From assembly GCA_036365515.1 (NCBI GenBank), contig CM070876.1:97792150-97856149 (forward strand): 64,000 nt of DNA, in the 5' to 3' direction. Source of the DNA: Torymus aiolomorphi (lineage: Eukaryota; Arthropoda; Insecta; Hymenoptera; Torymidae). Below, one piece after another: positions 21,942-33,299 of the stretch (the stretch's first letter is position 1; every line of letters begins with the position of its first letter). The notes under the pieces are model-generated. The model was not told the origin of the DNA. It saw nothing but the letters and a program-made list of their open reading frames with translations, and did no database searches. The position numbers and the translations under genes were made by a program.

Positions 21942-22491
21942 ATGAACACGAATCAAATAGCGAGAGCATTGAAGGGTCTGAAAGCGAAAACGATCGGAGT
22001 ATTCGCGGTTGATTGGATTCCAAACGTGACGACGATTCCAACTGTCATTGTATGCAATTCGGATGATCACACAAGACCACGTTCAGACTGGGTAGCCATC
22101 TACATAGACAAAAATCGATTTGGAACGTACTTTGACAGTGATGGATTCCCACCTGTTCCAAGACACCATCTCCAATGACTCAGAAGAAACTGCAAAAATT
22201 TCCGTCGGAACGTCAAGACGCTTCAAAGTACCGATTCAATGTGCAGCAGTCAATTATACTATTATGTTTTTGTATCACATGTGTCGGGGTGATGGCCTCG
22301 ATACCTTTTGTCGACTGTTTACGCATGACACAATAAAGAACGATGCATTAGTTATTAATTATTATAACAAAATATTCCATAGAAATAAGTATAAAAAATG
22401 TAAAAAAGTATTCGCTTTTACAAACGAACATTATCGTGGTTCTGGCATATGTAACCAATCATGTACTTCTAGATTAAAGTGTGTCCAATAA
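21942..22491 (+). pseudogene. Polinton adenain-like cysteine protease, broken
   Basis: The ATG at 21942 opens MNTNQIARALKGLKAKTIGV, then WVAIYIDKNRFGTYFDSDGF, the core of the adenovirus-type maturation protease. The residue before WVAIY should be the catalytic His (HW); here the codon is GAC (Asp). A frameshift near 22140-22170 moves the rest into another frame, where YTIMFLYHMCRGDGLDTFCR and a basic tail complete the protein. The expected catalytic Cys motif before YTIMFLYH is not recognisable in standard form. In intact elements this enzyme processes capsid proteins. It lies within the block missing from copy B. Confidence 0.65.
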
Positions 22492-22602
22492 AAATCAATA
22501 TTTAACCGTCAAAAGAGTTTCGGGTTTTTTTTCTAGCTCTTTCCTTTTCCTTTCCAACGGCTTTTTCCATCGAGTCTTGATACGTTACTTTAATGTAAAA
22601 TA

Positions 22603-22815
22603 ATGTTTTTTCTTCTCTTCCCTTCCATTATCCTCAAAAAGCGATTGTGGGGATTGACTAAAAGAACAGTCAAGCACTCAGCTTGCCAGTCGCAGGCAAG
22701 ATCTACACCTGAATATTTGGCGAAAGAATTGTGCGCGATTAAAATCAGTATTGAAAAATGCATAACTGCCACGGAAAGCTCGGAACTCTCGCAGAAGTGC
22801 CCAATGTTCTGCTAG
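22603..22815 (+). CDS. Small hypothetical ORF, 70 aa
   Basis: It opens MFFLLFPSIILKKRLWGLTK and ends at TAG 22813-22815. A T-rich stretch precedes it. It lies between the protease and the next Polinton-associated gene and is absent from copy B. It may be the 5' part of that next gene out of frame. No domain was recognised. Confidence 0.25.
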   Translation: MFFLLFPSIILKKRLWGLTKRTVKHSACQSQARSTPEYLAKELCAIKISIEKCITATESSELSQKCPMFC

Positions 22816-23649
22816 CCACTACGTACGCTGTCAACAAATCCAACACGAAAAGAGTCTGCGTAGGACTAGAACACAGTAGCGGATACTTTCGGTCAGTTAT
22901 CAAGTTTATCACATATGGACGCTCTTACAAAATGTCACGCTCAAAGAAAATAGCTGTAATGATTTGCAAGACCAATTCGATGCAATCACAGCTTATTTTG
23001 GTGACGCTTACACGTTTTATGAAGACTTTGGAAGGCCATCTAAAATTTTTTTGAACAACCACGATTTAAACTTTACATCGACATACGGTAACCAATCCAT
23101 CACATTCAACACAAGACGTAGACGAAGAGCCATCGTGCAAGAAAAAAGAGAAAATATTTCAATAACCCACTAGGTATCGTGATGCAATAAACTACTTTCG
23201 AAGGTCTTCGAAAACAGGGTAATTTAATCAACCTTCGCTTAGCCATGCTCAAGCAACGAGTTGGTAAAGTCAGTCGCACCCTTGACTACATACTCTCATA
23301 CCTGAAAACTAAACTCCAAGAAGAAACCGCAGACAACATGCAGATCATTCTCAAAGACTTTAAAGCGTTCAAACAATACTACACTAGTCACAATCTCGAC
23401 ATAGGACCGTTCATTTATGATAACATGGTCGACGACGACAACGTTAAGAATAAAAGTGAAAATTTAAGTATTGTTCTTGTTGAAATTGACGCTTTCGATC
23501 TACCTATGGCTGCTAAAGATATACGCGATTATTTATTATCTAAATTAATATTGCATAAATTTTTCGCATACATTACACTATATTTAAGACATTTTTTTTC
23601 AAAACACGTTATAAACATCACACCCATCCAAACTCCTCCTCTTCTATAA
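22816..23649 (+). pseudogene. Conserved Polinton-associated protein of unknown function (copy A)
   Basis: Three frame segments read as one protein: KRVCVGLEHSSGYFRSVIKF, then DQFDAITAYFGDAYTFYEDF and LNFTSTYGNQSITFNTRRRR, then (after a shift near 23150) NNPLGIVMQ, a TAA near 23187, and finally LKQRVGKVSRTLDYILSYLK with DIRDYLLSKL. The start is unclear, since the frame has no good ATG at its left. The C-terminal part looks helical. The family occurs in insect Polintons; I know of no assigned function. In copy B only the first third remains. Confidence 0.45.
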
Positions 23650-23682
23650 GATGTACACACTATTTTCTGATCTTTCCCGCTC

Positions 23683-23711
23683 CCTTTCTTTCTCTCCCTC
23701 TCTCTCTTTTT

Positions 23712-23752
<41 letters not shown>

Positions 23753-23828
23753 GCCTTCTCACTCTCCAGCCCCCACTCTCTCCCGCTGTCTCTCCCGCTC
23801 TCTCTATCCCGTTCTCTCTCTCTCTATA

Positions 23829-23883
<55 letters not shown>
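23683..23883 (+). repeat. (CT)n microsatellite, interrupted
   Basis: About 200 bp of CT repeats with short interruptions. It makes spurious Ser/Leu ORFs on the plus strand and Arg/Glu ORFs on the minus strand. It lies inside the block deleted from copy B. Confidence 0.95.
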
Positions 23884-23884
<1 letters not shown>

Positions 23885-23958
23885 AAAGGACAGGCAAATG
23901 ATTACGATAAATATCATTGCAACCCTACTCATCTCATCATTCTTTCAAATCCTTCACG

Positions 23959-24105
23959 ATGGAGAAGACCAACAGCAAAGACTCAGATCGTACACCTCTC
24001 CTCAAGGAGGAAAAATCCGTCGTTCAACACTGGAATGAAATAAAAGAAAAATTCTCCACGAATACACACTCTGCACCAGAACGCCATGGATACAAGAAAT
24101 ACTAA
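23959..24105 (+). CDS. Small hydrophilic protein, 48 aa
   Basis: The ORF opens MEKTNSKDSDRTPLLKEEKS and ends ...HGYKKY with TAA at 24103-24105. It is short, charged and without cysteines. AATAAA occurs at 24170-24175, about 65 nt downstream. Its placement at the right end of the Polinton-derived block suggests it could be an accessory ORF of that element, but size and lack of a second copy keep confidence low. Confidence 0.3.
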   Translation: MEKTNSKDSDRTPLLKEEKSVVQHWNEIKEKFSTNTHSAPERHGYKKY

Positions 24106-24229
24106 TTCATACATAAATCAGTTTATAATAATTTATTTACTGTGTATAAATATTCTGTAAGTTTTTGCTAAATAAATTGTGATATGCAAAAATTAAATTT
24201 TTTTATTCAAAAACATCCTATAAAGGCAA

Positions 24230-24475
24230 TCCCCATCCCTACTCCTCTCTTCCATAAAAAACCATAGGGCAAGTGGCGATAAGGATCGAAAATGACCCGC
24301 ACCTGTCTTACTCGCAGCATGAGGGGAAGGGGGGGTAAATCAATATCGACCGCCCCTTCAGCATAGACGATCGGCGGGGGCGCGCTATACGCACCCCAAC
24401 TTACAGCTACGGCGTGGGTGGGACTAACGGTGGGCGGCGAGGAGAGGGGGAATGTCTCTCCATATGGGGCTTCTT
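24230..24475 (+). other. GC-rich block shared by both segment copies
   Basis: A GC-rich island in AT-rich DNA, repeated at 37580-37850 in copy B. One frame reads similarly in both (FSIDDRRG or FSIDERRG, then IRTPTY and GGTNGGRRGEGECLSIWGFL); in B it forms an 84-aa ORF (37629-37883), while in A a stop interrupts it. It may be a relic coding block or the end of the Polinton-derived element; no domain was recognised. Confidence 0.35.
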
Positions 24476-24484
24476 ACTACCTAC

Positions 24485-24660
24485 AGTATTTATTTTAAAA
24501 ACTGTAAAATAACTGTAAATCACTGTAAGAACTGCAAATAACTGTTAATAATTGGTAATAACTACTAAAAACTGATTATACTGTCTCCAACCTAACTGTT
24601 TATTTCAGTTATTTGCAGTTATTTGCTATTAACTATTAACAGTTATTTGCAAATTCTATT
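24485..24660. repeat. Imperfect palindrome cluster of AACTG/CAGTT motifs
   Basis: ACTGCAAATAACTGTTAAT (from 24528) faces ATTAACAGTTATTTGCA (from about 24634), and several AACTGTAAAT and CAGTTATTTGC pieces repeat between. Copy B has the same at 37860-38025. Such motif clusters can be ends of DNA elements; no target duplication was found. Confidence 0.5.
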
Positions 24661-24689
24661 TCCGCTAGGGGAACATTGAAATACAGAAA

Positions 24690-25005
24690 AAAAAAATGAT
24701 GTGTTATTGTTGCGAAAATTTTAAACTAAATAACACTGCTCAGTTAATCTAATTTTATAATTTTCTCATGGTGGAGACGTCAAAATGTTTCAGAGGAGTT
24801 TTCTCAGTAAATATTTTTTTTCAAAAGTATACAAGAATGTTAAGAAAGCTTTTATTCTCATTAATTCTTAGTTCATAAACTGATTGTTTTTAATTTTACA
24901 AGATTTGTGGTATCCACAGGTTATAATTTTAAGTAGTATCAATCAATAATTATTTTAAACACCTTAATTTTCTCAGTTGGATAGATCTCGGGTCTCCCGG
25001 TTAAA
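24690..25005 (+). repeat. Dispersed 300-bp repeat, first of several copies
   Basis: The unit starts AAAAATGATGTGTTATTGTTG and includes TTTCAGAGGAGTTTTC and a CCCGGTTA-containing end. Related copies are at about 26975-27290, 28243-28510 and, in copy B, 38059-38390. No ORF. It may be a short non-autonomous element. Confidence 0.6.
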
Positions 25006-25930
25006 AACCACTGCCAATTCATTGGCACGTAGCTTCCTTAAATTTAATTTACTGATTCCTTTAATTTATTTTTAATTTCAATATTGAAAATTTAATACTT
25101 TATTTTGTACGATGAGACTATGTTAAATGGTTTGTGACTCTTTATTTCTACTCTTTCTACTTTTTAACATTAAAAAGCAATTATTATTATACAATTTTAT
25201 ATTTTACAAAAAAAAAAAATTCATCGCTCACAAAAGACACAAAAAATGATCATTACGACCAGATATTCGAGAATAAAAATTTTTTTTTTAATGCTTTTAA
25301 TACTGATATCTCAGAGAATATTTGATCAATTTGAAATTTTTACCAATTATTACAATTATTTATTACAATATTTAGTTAAATTTTCAAGAGATTATCTTTA
25401 TTTCTTTTGAAAAGAAGTTATTTAAAAAAAAAACTTGCGTTTTTATTAAAAAATATTTGGCATCGATAACGGAAAGCACCACAATATTTAATAATAAAAT
25501 CAAATTAATAAAATATTTATTTATCCATAAATGATCAATTAAATTTGATACTGATATTTTCTTGACATCACACATATTTCACCGATTGCAATCTCTTAAA
25601 AATTTATTTTATTCTAAATTTAATCAAAATCTACTTTGTTTATAAAATAATTTTTTTCTTAAAAGGAAATTAAGATTTATTTTTCTTTACTTTCCTTTCA
25701 ACAATTTTACTTAATACAAAAAATATCTGTTTATCTGCTCATTTTTATATCCTATATAAAGAAAACTTCATATGCCCCATTAGTTTTTCCATTTTTATGC
25801 TTGCGACGTATCGCAGACGTGTACACATAGTTTCACAACTGCCCGCTAGTTTTTTGACAGTTTTATTCATCCCATTATTTTATTGTGCGTGGGACACTAA
25901 TGCGGATTACTGGACTGGTTTTCTACGTAC
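25006..25930. other. AT-rich non-coding stretch
   Basis: Very AT-rich DNA matched by 38391-39300 in copy B. The short ORFs are Asn/Lys/Phe/Ile-rich frames without recognisable content. I see no gene, RNA or element end. Confidence 0.6.
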
Positions 25931-25939
25931 AAATAAAAA

Positions 25940-26575
25940 ATGATCAAGTATTCTTTGAGAAAACGCGATTCGAAAATTTTTTAAAAAAATTTTTAACTTC
26001 AAATATCTTTTTCCGTAATGGACCGATTTTTTCGGGCAACTAACACGATCTGAAGTTATGTAAAAGATACATTTGTGCCAAATTTTAGGACGTTTGGATA
26101 ATTTTTGCTCTTGCTATCGTGCGACAACGAAAACTCAAATTTTTTCTAAAATAATTTTCTTCTAAAAAACAAATGAAGACAATCTTCTGAAATTTTAACC
26201 AAATATAGTGTTCAATAATTTTAATAAGTGGTTAAAATTTTAAGTGGATAAATCAAGTATTCGTTGTGAAAACGCTATTCGAAAATTAAAAAAAAAAATT
26301 TTTAACCTCAAATATCTTTTTTCGTAATGGACCGACTTATTGGGCCAACGAACTCGAACTGAAGATATATAAAAGCTACATCTGTGCCGAATTTCAGGAC
26401 GATTGGATAATTTTTGCTCTTGTTATCGTGCGATAACGAAAATGAAAAATTTTTCTTAAATAATTCTTTTCTAAAAAACAAATGAAGATAATCTCTTGTA
26501 ATTTCAACAAAATATAATCTTCAATGAACGTAATAAGTGATAAAAATTTCAAGCCGATAAATAAAATATTGTTTG
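25940..26575 (+). repeat. Tandem duplication, about 320-bp unit, two copies
   Basis: The run AAGTATTCTTTGAGAAAACG at 25944 recurs as AAGTATTCGTTGTGAAAACG at about 26258, and the following 300 bp (ATATCTTT-TTCCGTAATGGACCGA, ATAATTTTTGCTCTTG) repeats as well. Both copies recur in segment B at 39315-39930. Confidence 0.75.
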
Positions 26576-26893
26576 AGAAATTAATTTATGAAATATAAGA
26601 AAGTTTTCCTTAATGACAAATGACAGAGCGAAGATATTTTAAATTTGAAAAAATGAAAATATAGGTAATTTAAATACCTTTCAAGAAAAGTTTATTATAT
26701 TATGTAATAATGGCTGTAAGGTATGAGAAAATCCAAAAAAAACAAAAGTTCGAAATCGTTTTTTGGTTATAAAACAAAAGAAAATCAATAAAAACTCAAA
26801 TCCATCAGGGAACCTTCTTTTTCCCGCGAGACGAAGAGAATAAGCTTTACCCGACGAAAATCGTTTAATTCGTTTCCAAGATATCCAGAGTTT

Positions 26894-26902
26894 ACACACA
26901 CA

Positions 26903-26935
<33 letters not shown>

Positions 26936-26973
26936 ACACACGCCACACACACACACAGACGCACACGCACACG
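26894..26973 (+). repeat. (CA)n/(CG)n microsatellite
   Basis: CA repeats with an inner CG run (26919-26933). In copy B the same locus is a pure CA repeat (40226-40284) joined directly to sequence equal to 28613, so this microsatellite is an endpoint of one deletion. Confidence 0.95.
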
Positions 26974-28612
26974 ATGTGGAAAAATGATGTGTTATTGTTG
27001 CGAAAATTTCCAAACATAAAAGTGCGCAGTTAATCTAATTTTATAATTTTCTCAGAGTGGGAGACGTGAAAATCTTTCAGAGGAGTTTTCAGTAAAAATT
27101 TTTTTTGTAAAAGTATACAAGAATTTTAAGGAAGCTTTTATTCTCAGTAATTCTTAGTTCATAAATTGATTGTTTTTAATTTTACAAGATTTGTGGCATC
27201 TATGGATTATTAATTTAAGTAGTTTCAATTAATGATTATTACAAAGACCTTAACTTCCTGAGTTGCGTGGGCCTCGCGTCGCCCGGTTATAAAAACGATC
27301 TTTCCCAATCGGAAATAAAATTTTGCAAATAGTTATTAATAGCAATATATAATTTTTTATAATTTAAAACAAAAGTTTATAACTGTCAATAACTGTTTCT
27401 AAAGATAGGATTTGAGACTATAGTAACAGTTTATAAAAGTTATTAACAGTTTCTTTTCATTATGAATATCTAATACAAACTTTCATTTTCTTTTTTGAGC
27501 GGCAGCGGATAACCATATAATCAATCTGTAACAAGTTCTTATCAGTTATAAACTTTTATTATTTGATAATAATAGTTATATATAGTTTTAAATAGTTTTG
27601 AATGAATTTAAATTTTAAAAACATTCTAAAATTCTTTTATAAAAGTCACAAATCCTGACTTTATAATCTGCTAATATCAGTTATAAATTTTCTTTTAACT
27701 TTTATTATTTGGCTTTAACGTTCCGAGAATCCTACTAGACGAGCCTCATATCGAGACATAGTACATTAAGTGTAAATGTATTTACGACGGCATTTAATTC
27801 GCATTTTGTAGCCTTTGTTTATATTTACGTTCGCCTTGAAAAGGAGCATACATAAGTGCTCGAAACGTCGGCTGAAAAATAAATTAGCTCACTGCGGTCA
27901 AGAGATAAGAGGTTTTTTATTTTTACCTCAAATACCTCAACTGTCAACAATAAAATCTTACTGAATTAACTTTTATTATAGAAGATCATTTCCGCCAGGG
28001 TTCCTTTGCTTTTCTCGGAATTAGAAAATAATCCTTTCCAATGTTATAAAAGTTTAAAATTGATCAAAGAATATTTCAAATGAACATTGAAATACAGAAA
28101 AACGCAAAAATGATGTGTTATTGATGTGAAAATTTCAACACATAAAAGTCCTGCATAATGTGGAACGTATGTTTACAATGTTGTAAAAGTATTGTTAAAA
28201 TTTGCAACCAATATAAAAATACACATTGAAATATAGAAAAAAGAAAAAATGATGTGTTATTATTGCGCAAATTTTAACTTAAATAAAAGTGTTCGGTTAA
28301 TCTTATTTTATAATTTCCTTACGGTGGGAGATGTCAAAATGTTTCAGAGGAGTTCTCAGTAAATATATTTTTTTTAAGTATACAAGAATTTTAAGAAAGC
28401 TTTTATTTTTAGTAATTCTTAGTTCATTAATTGATTGTTTTTATTTTACGATGTGTGGCAATCATTTTAGTAATTTCAATCAATAATTATTTCAAGATGT
28501 TTTAAATTTTCTACTATAAAATATATATATAATATATACTATTATAAAAGCCGTAAAAATTACTTACAGTAATAATAACAAAAAATAAAATAAGCTATAA
28601 CAGAATATGAAA
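26974..28612 (+). repeat. AT-rich block with dispersed repeats, absent from copy B
   Basis: It holds two further copies of the 300-bp repeat (26975-27290, 28243-28510), AACTG/CAGTT-rich DNA (27300-27700) and a Penelope-like motif (27770-27920). No ORF of note. Copy B jumps straight from its CA repeat to the sequence after this block. Confidence 0.6.
27770..27920 (+). mobile_element. Possible Penelope-like 3' terminal motif relic
   Basis: CTTGAAAAGGAGCA, an 8-nt spacer, TGCTCGAAACGTCGG and then AATAAATTA resembles the conserved end motif of Penelope-like elements (CTGA...stem...CGAAACG). The stem GAGCA/TGCTC is intact, but the CTGANGA part of a hammerhead core is degenerate. No reverse transcriptase remains nearby. 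Confidence 0.35.
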
Positions 28613-29033
28613 ATCTTTATTCAATTTTTATCTTTCTTTGCTGAAAATCCTTTACTTTAATCTTTATTCAATCTTTATTCCAAATAATATGTACTAGAGA
28701 TAATACGTGTGCGTTCTATAGAAATTGCATAGATGCACTGAAGAATAAAACCATGGAACAACGAGCTATAATGTTGTTAGGGGCTGCATCTACATAAGTT
28801 CCATGATTTGCCGTTGTGGCGGTCTAGTGTTCAAGTCGTCCAATTGTAATATCATGTATATCACGTAAGAGAACGTATACATTACTTATACACCGTTCTT
28901 TGGCTTTTAGAGCGTAGGGAGAATAAAAAATAATTATATAATTATATATTACGATATATATACTATTATATAACTATTAATACCTTAATAGTAACTTTCT
29001 TTTTTATTAATCAAGCCAAAAATTACCGTTTAC

Positions 29034-32000
29034 AATTAATCGCCGGCAATTTTTCTGTAAGTCTGTCGGGAGCTCTTGAAGCAATTTCCGTGATAACATT
29101 TTTATTAAATTCAAAAACTCTCGAGATAGAATTTTTCAAACGTATGTTGCACGTATTTTTCACCGTTCCGCCCCGTGCGCAACCCATGAACGAAAACTTC
29201 CGGATGGATTTTGATATTGGCAATTTTTTTATAAGTCTTTGGGGAGCTCTTGAAGTAATTATCGCTATAAGATTTATATTAAATTCATAAACTCTCCAGA
29301 TAGAATTTTGCAAACGTATGATTAACGAGTTTATCACCGTTTCGCCCCATGCTCCGCTCTGAACGAAAACTTCCGGATTGATTTTGATATTGGCAATTTT
29401 TTTATAAGTCTTTGGGAAGCTCGAGAAGTAATTTTCGCAATAAAATTTATATTAAATTCATAAACTCTCGATATGGAATTTTTTAAACTTATGTTTCGCG
29501 TGTTGTTAACCATTTCGCCCCATTGCCCTACGCCCCCAGCCCCTCCTGAACGGAAACTTCCGGATTGTTTTTGATTTTGGCAATTTTTTTGTAAATCTAT
29601 CGGGAGCTCTTGAAGTAATTTCTGTAATAGAATTTTTATTAAATTGATAAATTCTTGAAATAGAATTTTTCAAACGTATTTTTCACGTGTTTTTCAGTGT
29701 TTAACCCCAATCGCCCCCACCCACCTCCGCCCCGCAAACGCGACCTTGCGGATGGATTTTGATATTGGCAATTTTTTTATAAGTCTTTGGGGAGCTCCTG
29801 ATGTAATTTCCGCGATAAGATTTATGTTAAATTCATAAACTCTCGAGATAGAATTTTTCAAACGTATGTTTCACGTGTTTTTCAACGTTTCGCCCCATGC
29901 CCCGCATTGAACGAATTCTTGCGGGTGGATTTTTATAGTGTCAATTTTTTTGTAAGTCTGTCGGGAGCTTTTGAACTAATATCCGGGATAAAATGTTTAT
30001 TAAATTCATAACCTCCCGAGATAGAATTTTTCAAACGTATGTTTCACCTGTATTTCACTGTTTCGCACCATGCGCAGCCCCTCAACGAAAACTTCCGGAT
30101 GGATTTTGATATTGGCAATTTTTTTATAAGTCTTTCGGGACACCTTGAAGGTATTCCCGGGATAAAGGTTCTATTAAATTCATAAACTCTCGAGATAGAA
30201 TATTTCAAACGTTTATTTCACGCGTTTTTCATCGTTTTGCCCCATGCGCTGCCTCTGAACGAAAACTTCCGGATGGGTTTTGATATTGGCAATTTTTATG
30301 TAAGTCTGTCGGGAGCTCTTGAAGTAATTTCAACGATAAGGTTTTTATTAAATTCATAAACTCTCGAGATAGAATTTTTCAAACGTATGTTTCACGTGTT
30401 TTTCACCGTTATGTCCTATGCGCTGCCCCTGAAAGAAAACTTCCCGATGGATTTTGATATTGGCAATTTTCTTGTAAGTCTGTCGGGTGATTTTGAAGTA
30501 ATTTCCGGGATAAAATGTTTATTAAATTCATAAACTCTCGTGTTAGGATTTTTCAAACGTATGTTTCACGTGTTTTTCACTGTTTCGTCCCATTTGCAGC
30601 CACTCAACGAAAACTTCCGGATGGATTTTGATATTGGCAATTTTTTTATAAGTCTATCGGGAGCTATTGAAGTAATTTCCGCAATAGAATTTTTATTAGA
30701 TTCATAAATTCTTGAGATAGAATTTTTCAAACGTATGTTTCACGTGTTATTCACAGTTTCGCCCCGTGCACCGCCCTGAACGAAATCTTCACGATTGATT
30801 TTGATATTAGCAATTTTTTTTTAAGCCTTTGGGAAGTTCGTGAAGTAATTTTCTCAATAAAATTTATATTGAACTCATAAACTCTCGATATAGAATTTTT
30901 CAAACGTATGTTTCACGTGTTTTTGACCGTATGGCCCCATTCGCCCCGCCCCCTCCAACGAAACCTTTCGGATGAATTTTGATATTGGATATTTTTTTAT
31001 AAGACTGCTGGGAGCTTTTGAAGTAATTTCCGGGATAAAATGTTTATTAAATTCATAAACTCTCGAGTTAGAATTTTTCAAACGTATGTTTCACGTGTTT
31101 TTCACAGTTTCGCCCCATGCGCTACCCCTCAACGAAAACTTCCAGATGGATTTTGATATTGGCAATATTTGTATAAGTCTTTGAGGAGCTTTTGAAGTAA
31201 TTTCCACGATAAGGTTTTTATTAAATTTATAAATTCTCGAGATAGATTTTTTCTAACGTATGTTTGACGTGTTTTTCAACAATTCGCCCCATGCTCCGCC
31301 CTGAATAAAAACTTTCGGATGGATTTTGATATTGGCAATTTTTCTATACGTCTTTGGGAAGCTCTTGATATAATTACCGTGATAAGACTTATATTAAATT
31401 GATAAACTATCGAGCTTGAATTTTTCAAACGTATTTTTCACGTGTTTTTCACCGTTTCACCTCATTCGCGCCCCCCACCCCCCTTGCACGAAACCTTCCG
31501 GATGGAGTTTGATAATGACAATTTTTTGATGAGTCTTCGGGGAGCTCTTGAAGTAATTTCCACGATAAGATCTTTATTAAATTCATAAACTTTCGCGATA
31601 TAATTTTTCAAACGTATTTTTCACATGTTTTTCACCGTTTCACACCATTCGCCCACCACCCCCTGAACGAAACCTTCCGGACGGATTTTGATAATGGCAA
31701 TTTTTTTGTAAGTCTGCCTGGAGCTTTTGAAGTAATTTCCGGGATAACAATTTACTAAATTCATAAACTCTCGAGATAGAATTTTTCAAACGTATTTTTC
31801 ACGTGTTTTTCAGTGTTTAACCCCAATCGCCCCCCCCCCACCACCACCACCACCTCCCCGCGAACGCGACCTTGCGGATGGATTTTGATATTGGCAATTT
31901 TTTTATAAGTCTTTGGGGAGTTCTTGATGTAATTTCCGCGATAAGATTTATGTTAAATTCATAAACTCTCGAGATAGAATTTTTCAAACGTATGTTTCAC

Positions 32001-32990
32001 GTGTTTTTCAACGTTTCGCCCCATGCCCCGCACTGAACGAATTCTTGCGGGTGGATTTTTATAGTGTCAATTTTTTTGTAAGTCTGTCGGGAGCTTTTGA
32101 ACTAATATCCGGGATAAAATGTTTATTAAATTCATAACCTCCCGAGATAGAATTTTTCAAACGTATGTTTCACCTGTATTTCACTGTTTCGCACCATGCG
32201 CAGCCCCTCAACGAAAACTTCCGGATGGATTTTGATATTGGCAATTTTTTTATAAGTCTTTCGGGACACCTTGAAGGTATTTCCGGGATAAAGGTTCTAT
32301 TAAATTCATAAACTCTCGAGATAGAATATTTCAAACGTTTATTTCACGCGTTTTTCATCGTTTTGCCCCATGCGCTGCCTCTGAACGAAAACTTCCGGAT
32401 GGGTTTTGATATTGGCAATTTTTATGTTAGTCTGTCGGGAGCTCTTGAAGTAATTTCCGCGACAAAGTTTCTATTGAATTCATAAACTCTCGAGATAGGA
32501 TTGTCCAAACGGATGTTTCACGTGTTTTTCACCGTTTCGCCCCATGCTCCGCCCTGAACGAAAACTTCCTGATGGATTTTGATATTGGTAATTTTTATGT
32601 TAGTCTATCGGGACCTCTTGAAGTAATTTCTGGAATAGAATTATTATTAAATTCATAAATTCTTGAGATAGAGTTTTTCAAACGTATTTTTCACGTGTTT
32701 TTCACCGTTTCACCCCATTCGCCCCCCCCCCACCCGCCGCCCCTCTCGAACGAAAACTTCCGGATGGAGTTTGATATTGGCAATTTTTTTATAAGTCTTT
32801 GGGGAGTTCTTGAAGTAATTTCCGCGATAAGATTTATGTTAAATTCATAAACTCTCGAGATACAATTTGTCTAACGTATGTTTCACGTGTTTTTCACCGT
32901 TTCGCCCCATGCCCCGCACTGAACGAAAACTTCCGGATGTATTTTGATATTGGCAATTTTTATGTAAGTCTATCTCAAAAATGGCGGAAT
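29034..32990 (+). repeat. Satellite array 2, period about 173-190 bp, about 22 units
   Basis: The landmark GATATTGGCAATTTTTTTATA recurs about every 173-188 bp, with CTCGAGATAGAATTTTTCAA and TTTCACGTGTTTTTCACCG in each unit and a C-rich variable part after TTTCGCCCC. Units are 80-95% alike by eye. A block of about 660 bp (29665-30330) recurs at 31775-32445, about 2.1 kb away and nearly identical, showing recent internal duplication of several units. It fills the gap between the two duplicated segments. Short minus-strand ORFs are by-products. Confidence 0.9.
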
Positions 32991-33299
32991 TAGATTTTTT
33001 TGCGATTTTTTCGAGCAAAAGCGGTTTTCCGCGGTGCTTTGGGGGTTGCCAATTTTTTTGTATCGATCTTGCATGCACAAAATTGTATTCCGATAATAAC
33101 ATTATCGGGGATCTCCAAAACGGCGGAATTAGAATTCGTTTCTTTTTTTCGACTACAAAATGGGGTGATAAGGGGTGAGTTTCTGTGGTTTTTTATTTTT
33201 TTGCACTTTTACTTATTGGTCACATCACTTTTGTCGCTGTAAAATCGATTCCGTGCGTAAATTATAATTATTTGGAAGCTTCGATTTTCGTGAGTCGCA
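32991..33299. other. Junction DNA right of satellite 2
   Basis: It starts with a truncated satellite unit and then becomes unrelated sequence (ATGGCGGAATTAGATTTTTT recurs loosely as CGGCGGAATTAGAATTCG). No gene is recognised. Confidence 0.4.

Larger units (their letters stand above)
17751..29033 (+). repeat. Segmental duplication copy A (longer copy)
   Basis: From GTACTGGGAAAATAATCAGC at 17753 the sequence matches 33717 onward, and the match continues through the Polinton capsid genes and AT-rich flank to 29033 (matching 40704). The two copies are direct repeats offset by about 15.95 kb at their left part. Relative to copy B, copy A holds extra blocks at 21268-22817, 23151-24168 and about 26974-28612. 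It contains all the Polinton-derived genes listed below. Confidence 0.85.

Noticed and set aside
26681..27013. Cys/Val-rich minus-strand ORFs
   Set aside because: Produced by the CA/CG microsatellite.
28680..28920. tRNA-derived SINE with a B-box-like GTGTTCAAGTC
   Set aside because: No matching A box at the right distance, no A/T-rich tail or target duplication, and both copies are just part of the segmental duplication.
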